DNA from: Pseudomonadota bacterium
GTDB lineage: Bacteria; Myxococcota_A; Polyangia; Polyangiales; Polyangiaceae
Direction: 5' to 3'
DNA length: 24,727 nucleotides
Assembly: GCA_023432025.1 (NCBI GenBank)
Contig: JAEYVE010000069.1
Location: forward strand, 1 to 24,727
Positions within the stretch are counted from its first letter, which is position 1. Each line of letters opens with the position of its first letter. The position numbers and the translations under genes are program-made. Shown here in pieces: positions 1 to 7,321 of the stretch. Under the pieces are notes generated by a model, which saw nothing but the letters and a program-made list of their open reading frames with translations, was not told the origin of the DNA and did no database searches.

Positions 1-11
1 GCGGGAGCGTC

Positions 12-101
12 TCAGGCCTTGTTCGTGAGCCAGGTACCGACCACAACGAGGACGCCGATGATGGTTACCATCAAGATCTCGCCACCGGTCATCTCGAGCA
101 T
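12..101 (-). CDS. Possible small single-pass membrane peptide (29 aa)
   Basis: This is a short complete open frame, ATG to TGA, transcribed away from folK. The product has a short polar start (MLEMTGGE), one hydrophobic stretch at about residues 9-25 (I/L/V-rich, ending GTW) and a polar tail LTNKA, so it would be a single-span membrane peptide. A second ATG at codon 4 could be the true start. Neither ATG has a clear Shine-Dalgarno sequence, and the first is preceded by a run of C. The next in-frame codons upstream reach a stop without another start. I do not recognise the family. The hydrophobic pattern is the only argument for coding, so confidence is low. Confidence 0.3.
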   Translation of the reverse strand: MLEMTGGEILMVTIIGVLVVVGTWLTNKA

Positions 102-134
102 GGGGGGCGTATGATGGGCCCCGAGGCGCGCCCC

Positions 135-671
135 ATGTCAAACTCCGTCCTCTCCGTGGTCGGCCTTGGCGCCAATCTCGGAGACCCGCGCCAAACTCTC
201 CGCGCGGCGGTCGCCCAGCTGGCGCGGCTCGCCACGGAGCCGCTGCCGTGCGGCGCGTGGGTGCGGGTTTCGTCGCTCTACGAGAGCGCACCGGTGGGGC
301 CACCGCAGCCACGCTACTTGAACGCTGCAGTGCTCTTCCGGACCGATTTGCCACCGCACGCACTGCTCGGAGAGCTTCAGGCCATAGAAATCCACTATGG
401 GCGGGAGAGACTCGTCCGCTGGGGGCCCCGCACGTTGGATCTCGACCTTCTTTGGCTCGAAGGCCGGGCCGTCCAGACCGAGACCCTGGTGGTTCCTCAC
501 CCGGAGTTGACTCGGAGGGCCTTTGCGCTGGTTCCCTTACTCGAGCTCGTTCCAGAAGCTCGAACCCCCGCCGACGATATCCGGCTCGCCTCCCTCGTGG
601 ACGCAGTGTCACGCGCGGACCTCGTGCGAGTGGAGGGTCCGATCTGGGCAGAGGCGCTGCCGGAGGTGTAG
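135..671 (+). CDS. folK: 2-amino-4-hydroxy-6-hydroxymethyldihydropteridine pyrophosphokinase (HPPK)
   Basis: FolK transfers pyrophosphate from ATP to 6-hydroxymethyl-7,8-dihydropterin, a cytosolic step of folate synthesis just before dihydropteroate synthase. All HPPK signatures are visible: GLGANLGD near the N terminus, YESAPVG...QPRYLNAAV, the ATP/Mg segment GRERLVRWGPRTLDLDLL with its two catalytic Asp residues, and the C-terminal VPHPEL...FALVPLLEL. Length (178 aa from this start) is normal. I chose ATG 135 because GAGG at 123-126 lies 8 nt upstream and the product then begins where family members do. An in-frame ATG at 111 would add eight residues. No other folate gene is nearby. The ATP synthase cluster starts 117 bp downstream on the same strand. 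Confidence 0.95.
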   Translation: MSNSVLSVVGLGANLGDPRQTLRAAVAQLARLATEPLPCGAWVRVSSLYESAPVGPPQPRYLNAAVLFRTDLPPHALLGELQAIEIHYGRERLVRWGPRTLDLDLLWLEGRAVQTETLVVPHPELTRRAFALVPLLELVPEARTPADDIRLASLVDAVSRADLVRVEGPIWAEALPEV

Positions 672-788
672 CTCTGCGGCTGTGCTGGACACGCCGCGTG
701 CAGGGTGGTACTGCCGCGCGCCCGCTGCCTCCGGGCCGTCGCTCGGAGCTGCACTGCTTCGCCCCATTCGCGAGGTGGAGAACACCTG

Positions 789-1328
789 ATGAGCCCGTTC
801 GTCGAAAGCGCGGCGCCTGCCGCCGACGTGCCTTTTCGCCCACTGATTGCTTCGGTCACCGTCGATTTGGACAAAGGCGTCCTGATCCAGATGGTGATCT
901 TCGCCGTCCTCGTTCTGGTCCTGAAGCCGCTCCTCTTCGACCCAATGTTGCGCGTGTTCGCGCTACGTGAGGAGAAGACGGATGGTGCGCGCGCCGAGGC
1001 GCGCAGCATGCAAGAGCGCGCCGCGGATATCTTGAGCAACTACGAGAGGGAGTTGGCCAAGGTTCGTGCCGTGGCCGCGGAAGACCGAGACCGAGTGCGC
1101 TCGGAAACCGCCAAGCTCGAGGCCACGATCTTCGAGGAAGCTCGCCAAGCGTCCGCGAAAATCGTGGAAGAAGGGCGAGCCCAGATCCAAAGCGAAATCG
1201 AGTCGATCCGTCGCGATCTGCGGCAGCAGTCCGGGGCGCTCGCTGCGGACATCGCGGGGCGCGTCTTGGGTCGCTCCGTTCCGGGGGCCAGCCCCGGCAC
1301 AGCCCAAGCTCCGGAGGTTGGTTCATGA
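789..1328 (+). CDS. atpF': F-type ATP synthase subunit b (first copy, b'-like)
   Basis: This is one of two adjacent b-type subunits forming the peripheral stalk that ties F1 to the membrane a subunit. The 179-aa product has a short N terminus, one membrane span at about residues 33-52 (VLIQMVIFAVLVLVLKPLLF), and then a long charged Ala/Glu/Arg helix typical of the b dimer (AEARSMQERAADILSNYE and onward). Two unequal b genes in tandem suggest a b/b' heterodimer as in cyanobacteria and alphaproteobacteria; which is b and which b' cannot be decided here. ATG 789 is preferred because GAGGTGGAG at 772-780 is a good ribosome site; an in-frame start at 705 would add 28 non-conserved residues. The stop overlaps the next start in ATGA, implying translational coupling. 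Confidence 0.9.
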   Translation: MSPFVESAAPAADVPFRPLIASVTVDLDKGVLIQMVIFAVLVLVLKPLLFDPMLRVFALREEKTDGARAEARSMQERAADILSNYERELAKVRAVAAEDRDRVRSETAKLEATIFEEARQASAKIVEEGRAQIQSEIESIRRDLRQQSGALAADIAGRVLGRSVPGASPGTAQAPEVGS

Positions 1329-2500
1329 AGCGGTCCTTCGTCTTCCGTCCCGCGCTGACCAGCGCGCTTCTCTCGAGCGGGGTTCTCGCCTTCGCGCTCG
1401 GCTTCGTCAGCCCCTCGCAGGCGCAGGAGGAGCCCAGCGCGGCCACCGCAACCGCGGTCCAGCCCGAAGGTGCCGCGCCAGCGCGTACGTCGACGGTGCC
1501 CCCTCCGGCTGCCGCTGAAGCTGCTGCGCCGACGGTGACGAGAGCCGTCCAGGCGCCCACGGCGCAAGTTCCGACGGCGCAAGTTCCGACGGCGCAGAAT
1601 GCCCTGGTCGAGGCTGCTCCGGCCGCCACGCTGCAGGGCAGCCCGACGGCTCAGGTCGAGCACGCCGGTCACGAAGGCCATGTCCACGCCGACGTCGCTC
1701 ACGGCGACCACGTCGGTCACGAAGGCCACGGCCATGGCGCGCCCACTTCCGCTCCTGCCGCTCACGTCGTGCACGAAGGCCACAGCCACGGTGACTCCTC
1801 TTTCGGTCACGGAGCTCACGGCAAGCACACAGGTCAGTACGACGCCGAGGGCTCAGTGTCGCATGGTTCCGACCACGGCGCTCACGGGGGGCATCATGAC
1901 CCTCACTTCTCCGACATCAACTGGGTCCACGGGCTTCTCGGCGAAAAAGAGGGCGCGGCTCCGAGTCTCTTGTGGCGTCCACCGGGAACACCGGTGCCCC
2001 TCGCCGCGGTGGTTCTGAACTCGGCCATCCTTTTCTTCTTGCTCATCAAGCTGGGCGGTCCGAAGATTCTCGCGGCGCTCGCGGATCGAAAAAAACGCGT
2101 AGCGAGCGGTATCGAGGCTGCCGCCGCGATGAAGGCGGAGGCCGAAGGGCAGCTCGCTTTCTACGAGGAAAAGCTGCAAAAGCTCGATCAGGAGATCGAG
2201 AACATCCGCACGCAGATGCGCGAGCAGGCCGAGGCCGAGCGCCGACGCATTCTGGCGGAGGCTAAGAGCGAGCGGGAACAGGTGGAGCGCGACGCGCGCC
2301 TTTTGGTCTCCCAGGAGCTCAAACTCGCGCGCCAAGAGCTCTTCCACGAAGCCATCGCCGAGGCGGTGCGCACCGCGGAGGAGACCATCAAAAAGCAGGT
2401 GAGCGACGCCGACCAACAGCGGCTCGCGGACGACTTCTTGGCGACCGTGGACGCCGCGTTGCGTAGCCCCGGTCGCACGAGCGTGGAGAGCCGATCATGA
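1325..2500 (+). CDS. atpF: F-type ATP synthase subunit b with signal peptide and histidine-rich periplasmic extension
   Basis: The C-terminal part is an ordinary b subunit: membrane span at about residues 224-243 (around LNSAILFFLLIKLGGP), then DRKKRVASGIEAAAAMKAEAE and a long coiled coil to residue ~380. The N-terminal 220 residues are the surprise. Residues 1-34 look like a cleavable Sec signal peptide (MKRSFVFRP, hydrophobic core, SQAQ). Residues 35-110 are an Ala/Pro/Thr linker including PTAQV repeats. Residues 113-202 contain 23 His, mostly as HxGH, HGHG or GHEGH clusters. At 391 aa it is more than twice the usual ~160-180 aa. From memory, deltaproteobacterial b subunits often begin with a signal-like segment and one or two His, but not with a domain this long. 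Topology should put the His segment in the periplasm. A metal-binding or proton-buffering role is inference. It overlaps its neighbours at both ends by ATGA. Confidence 0.93.
   Translation: MKRSFVFRPALTSALLSSGVLAFALGFVSPSQAQEEPSAATATAVQPEGAAPARTSTVPPPAAAEAAAPTVTRAVQAPTAQVPTAQVPTAQNALVEAAPAATLQGSPTAQVEHAGHEGHVHADVAHGDHVGHEGHGHGAPTSAPAAHVVHEGHSHGDSSFGHGAHGKHTGQYDAEGSVSHGSDHGAHGGHHDPHFSDINWVHGLLGEKEGAAPSLLWRPPGTPVPLAAVVLNSAILFFLLIKLGGPKILAALADRKKRVASGIEAAAAMKAEAEGQLAFYEEKLQKLDQEIENIRTQMREQAEAERRRILAEAKSEREQVERDARLLVSQELKLARQELFHEAIAEAVRTAEETIKKQVSDADQQRLADDFLATVDAALRSPGRTSVESRS
1561..1596 (+). repeat. 15-bp in-frame tandem repeat inside atpF
   Basis: The unit GGCGCAAGTTCCGAC occurs exactly at 1561-1575 and 1576-1590, then begins again (GGCGCA) at 1591. 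A diverged copy precedes it, giving APTAQ-VPTAQ-VPTAQ in the protein at residues 77-91. The unit is a multiple of three, so copy-number change would preserve the frame and only alter linker length between the signal peptide and the His-rich segment. Confidence 0.85.
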
Positions 2501-3054
2501 GCGAAGGTGCAGTCGCCGAGCGCTATGCGCAGGCCATCTTCGAGCTTGCCGCAGAAGGGAACGAGCTTGGCTCCGTTACCGACCAAATCCGCAAGCTCGC
2601 CGACCTGTGGACCCGGAGCCCCGAGCTCAAGGTCGCCCTGGAAAACCCCGTCCTCGACGCCGACCAGCGTGCGCGCGTGTTGGACGAAGTCGCTGCCCGC
2701 GCTGGCGTGACCGGCACGGCGCACAAGGCGCTTCAAGTCATGGCATCGCGTCGTCGCCTGAGCGCGCTGCCTGCGGTCGCGAGCGAGCTCACGCGTCTCT
2801 CGGACGAAAAGCAATGCCTCGTGCGCGTCTCCGTCACGAGCGCGTCGACGCTCCCCGAGAGCTACTATCAAAACTTGGTGAGCCGGATCGAAGCGGCGAC
2901 GCAGAAGAAGGTGCTGCTCGAGAAGCACCACGATCCTTCGCTCATCGGCGGCGTGGTGACTCGCATCGGTGACTCCATCATCGATGGCAGCATCCGAGGG
3001 CGTCTGAACGACCTCGAGAGAAAGCTGCACACCAGCGCGGCCGCGGGCGTTTGA
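2497..3054 (+). CDS. atpH: F-type ATP synthase subunit delta (OSCP)
   Basis: The delta subunit caps the alpha3-beta3 head and links it to the b dimer. The 185-aa product shows the usual two-part layout: an N-terminal helical domain starting AERYAQAIFELA, with the conserved LENPVLDADQRARVLDEV segment, and a C-terminal domain ending in the family signature GGVVTRIGDSIIDGSIRGRL. Length matches the family. Start ATG 2497 overlaps the atpF stop in ATGA, so delta is probably translated by coupling to b. A 153-bp gap to atpA follows; it has T-rich and G/C-rich patches but no hairpin followed by a T-tract, so I see no terminator inside the cluster. Confidence 0.96.
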   Translation: MSEGAVAERYAQAIFELAAEGNELGSVTDQIRKLADLWTRSPELKVALENPVLDADQRARVLDEVAARAGVTGTAHKALQVMASRRRLSALPAVASELTRLSDEKQCLVRVSVTSASTLPESYYQNLVSRIEAATQKKVLLEKHHDPSLIGGVVTRIGDSIIDGSIRGRLNDLERKLHTSAAAGV

Positions 3055-3207
3055 CGCGCGCCGCGCCGACGTTTCGTCCTTTCGGAAACTCCTTCGAAAA
3101 CTTCATCGTGCTCGCTTCGCGGCCTCCGCCGTTCGGTCGAGCTCCCCAGCGTACAGCTCCCACCTTTTTTCGGCCCCGACGGGGTCGACGCAAACGAGAA
3201 CAGAGTC

Positions 3208-4884
3208 ATGCAGCTCAGCGCCGACGAGATCAGCTCGATCATCAAGAAGCAAATCCAGAACTTCGACCGCGCCGCCGTGGTCTCGCAGACGGGCACCGTC
3301 CTCACGAGCGGTGACGGCATCGCTCGCGTGTACGGCCTCGAAGGCGTGATGGCCGGCGAGCTGGTGGAGTTCCCGGGAGAAATCTACGGCTTGGTGCTCA
3401 ACCTGGAGCAGGACAACGTGGGCGTGGCCGTGCTCGGCGACGCCACGTCCGTGATGGAAGGTGACTCCGTCAAGCGCACGGGCCGCATCGCCGACGTGCC
3501 GGTGGGCCCCGAGCTCGCGGGCCGCGTGGTGAACGCGCTCGGTCAGCCCATCGACGGCAAGGGTCCCATCGAGAGCAAGCTGCGTCGCCGCATCGAGATC
3601 AAGGCGCCGGGCATCATCGCGCGCCAGCCGGTGAAGGAGCCCATGCAGACGGGCCTCAAGGCCATCGACGCGATGATTCCGATTGGCCGCGGACAGCGCG
3701 AGCTCATCATCGGCGACCGCCAGACGGGCAAGACCGCTATCGCCATCGACACCATCATCAACCAGCAGGGCAAGGGCGTTCACTGCGTCTACGTCGCCAT
3801 TGGTCAGAAGGCGTCCACGGTGTCGCAGGTGGTCGAGAAGCTGAAGGCCAACGGCGCCATGGACTACACGACGGTGGTCGTGGCGACGGCAACGGAAACG
3901 GCGCCGCTGCAGTTCTTGGCCCCGTACACCGGCGTCACCATCGGCGAGTACTTCCGCGACACGGGCGGCCACACGGTGTGCATCTACGACGACCTTTCCA
4001 AGCAGGCCGTCGCCTACCGCCAAATGTCGCTCTTGCTCCGCCGTCCGCCGGGCCGCGAGGCGTACCCGGGTGACGTGTTCTACATTCACTCGCGCCTGCT
4101 CGAGCGCGCCGCCAAGCTCGCCGAGCGCTGGTTCGTCGTGAAGGCGGATCAGGAAGTGCCGCCCGGGGACGTGAGCTTCAAGGGCGTCGACGGACACGTC
4201 CACCTCGGCGAGGACGGCAAGAAGGAAGCCGAAAAGTCCATCAAGGCGCTCGGGGACGCGTCCCTCGTCGCCAAGAAGGACCCGCACTCCGGCGGCTCAC
4301 TCACCGCGCTGCCCATCATCGAAACGCAGGCCGGCGACGTGTCGGCGTACATCCCGACCAACGTGATCTCGATCACGGACGGCCAGATCTTCCTCGAGTC
4401 GGATCTCTTCTACTCGGGCGTTCGCCCCGCCATCAACGTCGGTATCTCCGTGAGCCGCGTCGGTGGTAACGCCCAGATCAAGGCCATGAAGAAGATTTCC
4501 GGCACCCTGCGCCTGGATCTGGCGCAGTACCGCGAAATGGCCGCCTTCTCGCAGTTCGCGAGCGACCTCGACGCCGCGACGCGCGCCCAGCTCGAGCGCG
4601 GCAAACGTTTGGTGGAGATCCTGAAGCAGGGCCAGTACGTGCCTCTGCCGGTGGAAAAGCAGGTCGTCACGATCTACGCGGGCACGCAAGGGTACGCCGA
4701 CAAGCTGCCCGTGGAGTCGCTCAAGCAGTACGAGGCCGAGCTGCACGGCCACATCGAGGAAAAGCATCCCGAGCTGTTCGAGGGCATCCGCGAGAAGAAG
4801 GAAATCACCGACGACATCAAGGGCAAGCTGAACGGCGTCATCGAGGCTTTCACCAAGAGCTTCGCCACTTCCCTCGGCCAGTAA
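3208..4884 (+). CDS. atpA: F-type ATP synthase subunit alpha, with a long insertion
   Basis: This is the non-catalytic nucleotide-binding subunit of F1. Landmarks are the N-terminal SADEISSIIKKQI helix, the beta-barrel segment, Walker A GDRQTGKT at residues 169-176, the switch region VAYRQMSLLLRRPPGREAYPGDVF, and the C-terminal AFSQFASDLDAATR and IEAFTKSF. The product is 558 aa against about 500-515 in most bacteria. The excess lies between HSRLLERAAKL (residues 294-304) and GGSLTALPIIET (from 362): about 57 residues, Lys/Glu/Asp-rich, where most species have fewer than ten and E. coli, from memory, has roughly twenty. The frame stays open and codon use is unchanged, so it is genuine coding sequence. 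The start ATG follows GAGAACAGAG at 3197-3206. Confidence 0.98.
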   Translation: MQLSADEISSIIKKQIQNFDRAAVVSQTGTVLTSGDGIARVYGLEGVMAGELVEFPGEIYGLVLNLEQDNVGVAVLGDATSVMEGDSVKRTGRIADVPVGPELAGRVVNALGQPIDGKGPIESKLRRRIEIKAPGIIARQPVKEPMQTGLKAIDAMIPIGRGQRELIIGDRQTGKTAIAIDTIINQQGKGVHCVYVAIGQKASTVSQVVEKLKANGAMDYTTVVVATATETAPLQFLAPYTGVTIGEYFRDTGGHTVCIYDDLSKQAVAYRQMSLLLRRPPGREAYPGDVFYIHSRLLERAAKLAERWFVVKADQEVPPGDVSFKGVDGHVHLGEDGKKEAEKSIKALGDASLVAKKDPHSGGSLTALPIIETQAGDVSAYIPTNVISITDGQIFLESDLFYSGVRPAINVGISVSRVGGNAQIKAMKKISGTLRLDLAQYREMAAFSQFASDLDAATRAQLERGKRLVEILKQGQYVPLPVEKQVVTIYAGTQGYADKLPVESLKQYEAELHGHIEEKHPELFEGIREKKEITDDIKGKLNGVIEAFTKSFATSLGQ

Positions 4885-4893
4885 GGTGGTTTC

Positions 4894-5841
4894 GTGGCCA
4901 ATCAGAAGGAAATCCGCAAACGTATCGGCAGCGTGAAGAGCACGCAGAAGATCACTCGCGCCATGAAGATGGTGGCGGGTGCTCGGCTCAACCGTGCTCA
5001 ACAGCGCATCCAGGCGCTCAGGCCGTACGCGGTGCAAACGGCGCACGTGCTCCGCTCCGTCGCGGGCTCACGCCCCGTGTCGGACGTGGCGCACGAGAGC
5101 GAGTACGAAGGCCTCGGCGGAGGCGTTCCGGTCGTGGACCATCCGCTGCTCGCGCAGCGCGCGGAGAAGAGCGTTCTCCTCTTGGTCATCACGAGCGACC
5201 GCGGTCTTTGCGGCGCGTTCAACACCAACATCCTGCGCCGCGCCGAGCGGATGTGGCGGGAAGGCGAAGCGGAGGGAAAGAAGGTCCAAATTGCGGTCAT
5301 CGGCCGCAAGGCGCGGGACTTCTTCCGACGCCGGAACGCGCCCCTCTTCGAGGTCTTCGGCGGCGTTTGGGAGGACCTGGGGCTCGAGCAGGCGCGTCGC
5401 GTGGCGCGCTCCATCTTGCGGCCGTTCTTGGCCGAAGAGGTGGACGCCATCTACCTCGTGTACAACGAGTTCAAGAGCGCCATGACCCAGACGGTGGTCG
5501 CGGAAACGCTCTTTCCGTTGGGGCGCGCCGAGGATCTGCAAGTCTCCGAGGACGTGGACGTGCCGGAGTGGGCGCGCGCACGCGAGTTCATCTTCGAGCC
5601 GGACAAGGAAGCCCTCTTGGGCGTCTTGGTCCCCATGTACATCGAGATCACGTTGCTGCGGGCGCTCTACGAGTCCATGGCTTCGGAGCTCGGCGCGCGT
5701 ATGACGGCGATGGACGCGGCGACGAAGAACGCGCGCGACATGATCGACCGCCTCACGCTCCAGTACAACCGCGCTCGTCAAGCGGCGATTACCACCGAGC
5801 TCATGGAAATCATCGGTGGCGCCGAGGCCTTGAACGGCTGA
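4894..5841 (+). CDS. atpG: F-type ATP synthase subunit gamma
   Basis: Gamma is the central rotor shaft that couples c-ring rotation to catalysis. The N terminus (MANQKEIRKRIGSVKSTQKI, ending AMKMVAGARL) and C terminus (NRARQAAITTELMEIIGGAEAL) are the classic paired helices. The middle has the conserved ITSDRGLCGAFNTNI. At 315 aa it is about 25 residues longer than usual; the extra residues seem to lie near residues 55-85 and 205-235. It starts with GTG at 4894, 9 bp after the atpA stop, with AAGGTGG at 4883-4889 as ribosome site. It is the last ATP synthase gene here: the expected atpD and atpC do not follow. Confidence 0.97.
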   Translation: MANQKEIRKRIGSVKSTQKITRAMKMVAGARLNRAQQRIQALRPYAVQTAHVLRSVAGSRPVSDVAHESEYEGLGGGVPVVDHPLLAQRAEKSVLLLVITSDRGLCGAFNTNILRRAERMWREGEAEGKKVQIAVIGRKARDFFRRRNAPLFEVFGGVWEDLGLEQARRVARSILRPFLAEEVDAIYLVYNEFKSAMTQTVVAETLFPLGRAEDLQVSEDVDVPEWARAREFIFEPDKEALLGVLVPMYIEITLLRALYESMASELGARMTAMDAATKNARDMIDRLTLQYNRARQAAITTELMEIIGGAEALNG

Positions 5842-5966
5842 GACCGAAGCCCGCGGAAGCGTCGCCGCGCCGAGGTTTCCTCGCGCTGCGCCGACGCTCG
5901 CGGGCCTCGCGTCTTTCTAATGGGTGCTTCGAGGGTGCACGGAGACCTGTACGGGTCTCTCGGGCG

Positions 5967-6008
5967 CCCCGCTACGGCGTCTGAGCGCTCGGTGGCGGGG
6001 TTTTCTTC
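5967..6008 (+). terminator. Rho-independent terminator after atpG
   Basis: A 9-bp stem, CCCCGCTAC (5967-5975) with GTGGCGGGG (5992-6000), containing one G-T wobble, closes a 16-nt loop and is followed at once by TTTTCTT. It lies 125 bp beyond the atpG stop and 66 bp before the glgC start, so it probably ends the ATP synthase transcript. A smaller perfect inverted repeat, GAGACC/GGTCTC at 5942-5959, lies just upstream. Confidence 0.78.
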
Positions 6009-6074
6009 ATTTCTGCGGTGCAGCTGAACGTCCTCTTGCCCAAGGCGCCACCGGCAAGGCAGCATCCTCTACGA

Positions 6075-7316
6075 ATGTCGACGAGGCAGCATGTATTGGG
6101 AGTTGTGTTGGCTGGCGGCGAAGGAAAGCGGCTTTGGCCGCTGACTCGTGACCGCGCCAAGCCCGCGGTTCCGTTCGGCGCCAACTACCGCTTGGTGGAC
6201 TTTGCGCTCAGCAACCTGGTCAACGGAGGCTATCGCCGCGTGGCGGTGCTGACCCAATACAAGAGCCACAGCTTGGACCGCCACATCGCGATGACGTGGC
6301 GCATGTCTCCGCTCTTCAACAACTACGTGATGAGCGTTCCGGCACAAATGCGCGCCGGCAAACGTTGGTTCGAAGGTTCGGCGGACGCCATTTTCCAGAA
6401 CCTCAACCTGATCCAGGACGAACGGCCGGACTACATCTGTGTGTTCGGCTCGGATCACATCTACCGCATGGATCCGTCGCAGATGGTGGAGGCGCACATT
6501 CAGTCGGGCGCTGGGGTCACCGTCGCTGGCATTCGCGTGCCTCGCGCGGAAGCGTTCCGCTTTGGCATCATCGAGCCCGGAGAAAACGGCCGAATTCGTG
6601 GGTTTCACGAGAAGCCCACGGACGCTCGAGGCCTCCCCGACAGCCCCGACGAAGTGTTGGCCTCGATGGGCAACTACGTCTTCACCACGCAGACGTTGGT
6701 GGAGGCCGTGCAAGAGGACGCGCTCGACGCCGAGAGCGACCACGACATGGGCGGCAACATCGTCTCCAACCTGGTGACCTCCGGGGACGCGGCCGTCTAC
6801 GATTTTTCGCAGAACCGCGTGCCGGGTACGACCGAGCGCGATCGAGGCTACTGGCGCGACGTCGGTACGCTGGACAGCTACTACGAGGCGCAGATGGACC
6901 TCATCAGCGTCCATCCCATCTTCAACCTCTATAACTCGCGCTGGCCAATTCATTGCAGCTCGGGGTCTTTGCCGCCCGCCAAGTTCGTCTTCGACGAAGA
7001 GGGGCGTCGCGGCACCGCGCTCGACTCCATGGTCGCCGCTGGCGTGATTCTCTCGGGCGGGCAAGTGCGACGCTCCATCGTTTCGCCGGGCGTGTTGGTG
7101 CACACGGGGGCGCTGGTCGAAGACTCGGTGCTCTTCAGCGGAGTGGACGTGGGGCGAGGCGCGGTCATCAAGCGCGCCATCATCGACAAGAACGTGCGTA
7201 TCCCTCCAGGCGCTCAAATTGGCGTGGATCACGAGCTGGATCGCGCTCAGGGCTTCACCATCTCCGACAGCGGCGTCGTCGTGATCGGCAAGGGAGATCC
7301 GGTGCGAGCCGGTTGA
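6075..7316 (+). CDS. glgC: Glucose-1-phosphate adenylyltransferase (ADP-glucose pyrophosphorylase)
   Basis: GlgC makes ADP-glucose from ATP and glucose-1-phosphate, the committed step to bacterial alpha-glucan. The 413-aa product has the nucleotide-binding VLAGGEGKRLWPLT with the following KPAVPFG, then YKSHSLDRH, GSADAI, the catalytic FGSDHIYRMD and the sugar-binding FHEKP. The C-terminal half is a left-handed beta-helix with hexapeptide-type repeats (VRRSIVSPGV, VGRGAVIKRAIIDKNV). Many stretches (SNLVNGGY, VPAQMRAG, RGYWRDVGTLDSYYEAQMDL) recall actinobacterial GlgC as I remember it. ATG 6075 is chosen because the product begins like family members; a GTG at 6018 would add 19 residues overlapping the terminator region. 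The ribosome site is weak. The glycosyltransferase gene follows after 5 bp. Confidence 0.96.
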   Translation: MSTRQHVLGVVLAGGEGKRLWPLTRDRAKPAVPFGANYRLVDFALSNLVNGGYRRVAVLTQYKSHSLDRHIAMTWRMSPLFNNYVMSVPAQMRAGKRWFEGSADAIFQNLNLIQDERPDYICVFGSDHIYRMDPSQMVEAHIQSGAGVTVAGIRVPRAEAFRFGIIEPGENGRIRGFHEKPTDARGLPDSPDEVLASMGNYVFTTQTLVEAVQEDALDAESDHDMGGNIVSNLVTSGDAAVYDFSQNRVPGTTERDRGYWRDVGTLDSYYEAQMDLISVHPIFNLYNSRWPIHCSSGSLPPAKFVFDEEGRRGTALDSMVAAGVILSGGQVRRSIVSPGVLVHTGALVEDSVLFSGVDVGRGAVIKRAIIDKNVRIPPGAQIGVDHELDRAQGFTISDSGVVVIGKGDPVRAG

Positions 7317-7321
7317 ATTGC

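Noticed and set aside
3165..3190. T-run followed by a CCCC/GGGG hairpin before atpA, as a terminator
   Set aside because: On plus the T-run precedes the hairpin, and on minus the run is A. The order is wrong for termination and it lies inside the atp cluster.
3103..4287. A 394-codon minus-strand frame rich in His and Asp opposite atpA
   Set aside because: His/Asp/Val richness is the expected antisense reading of the atpA codons, and atpA is unmistakable.
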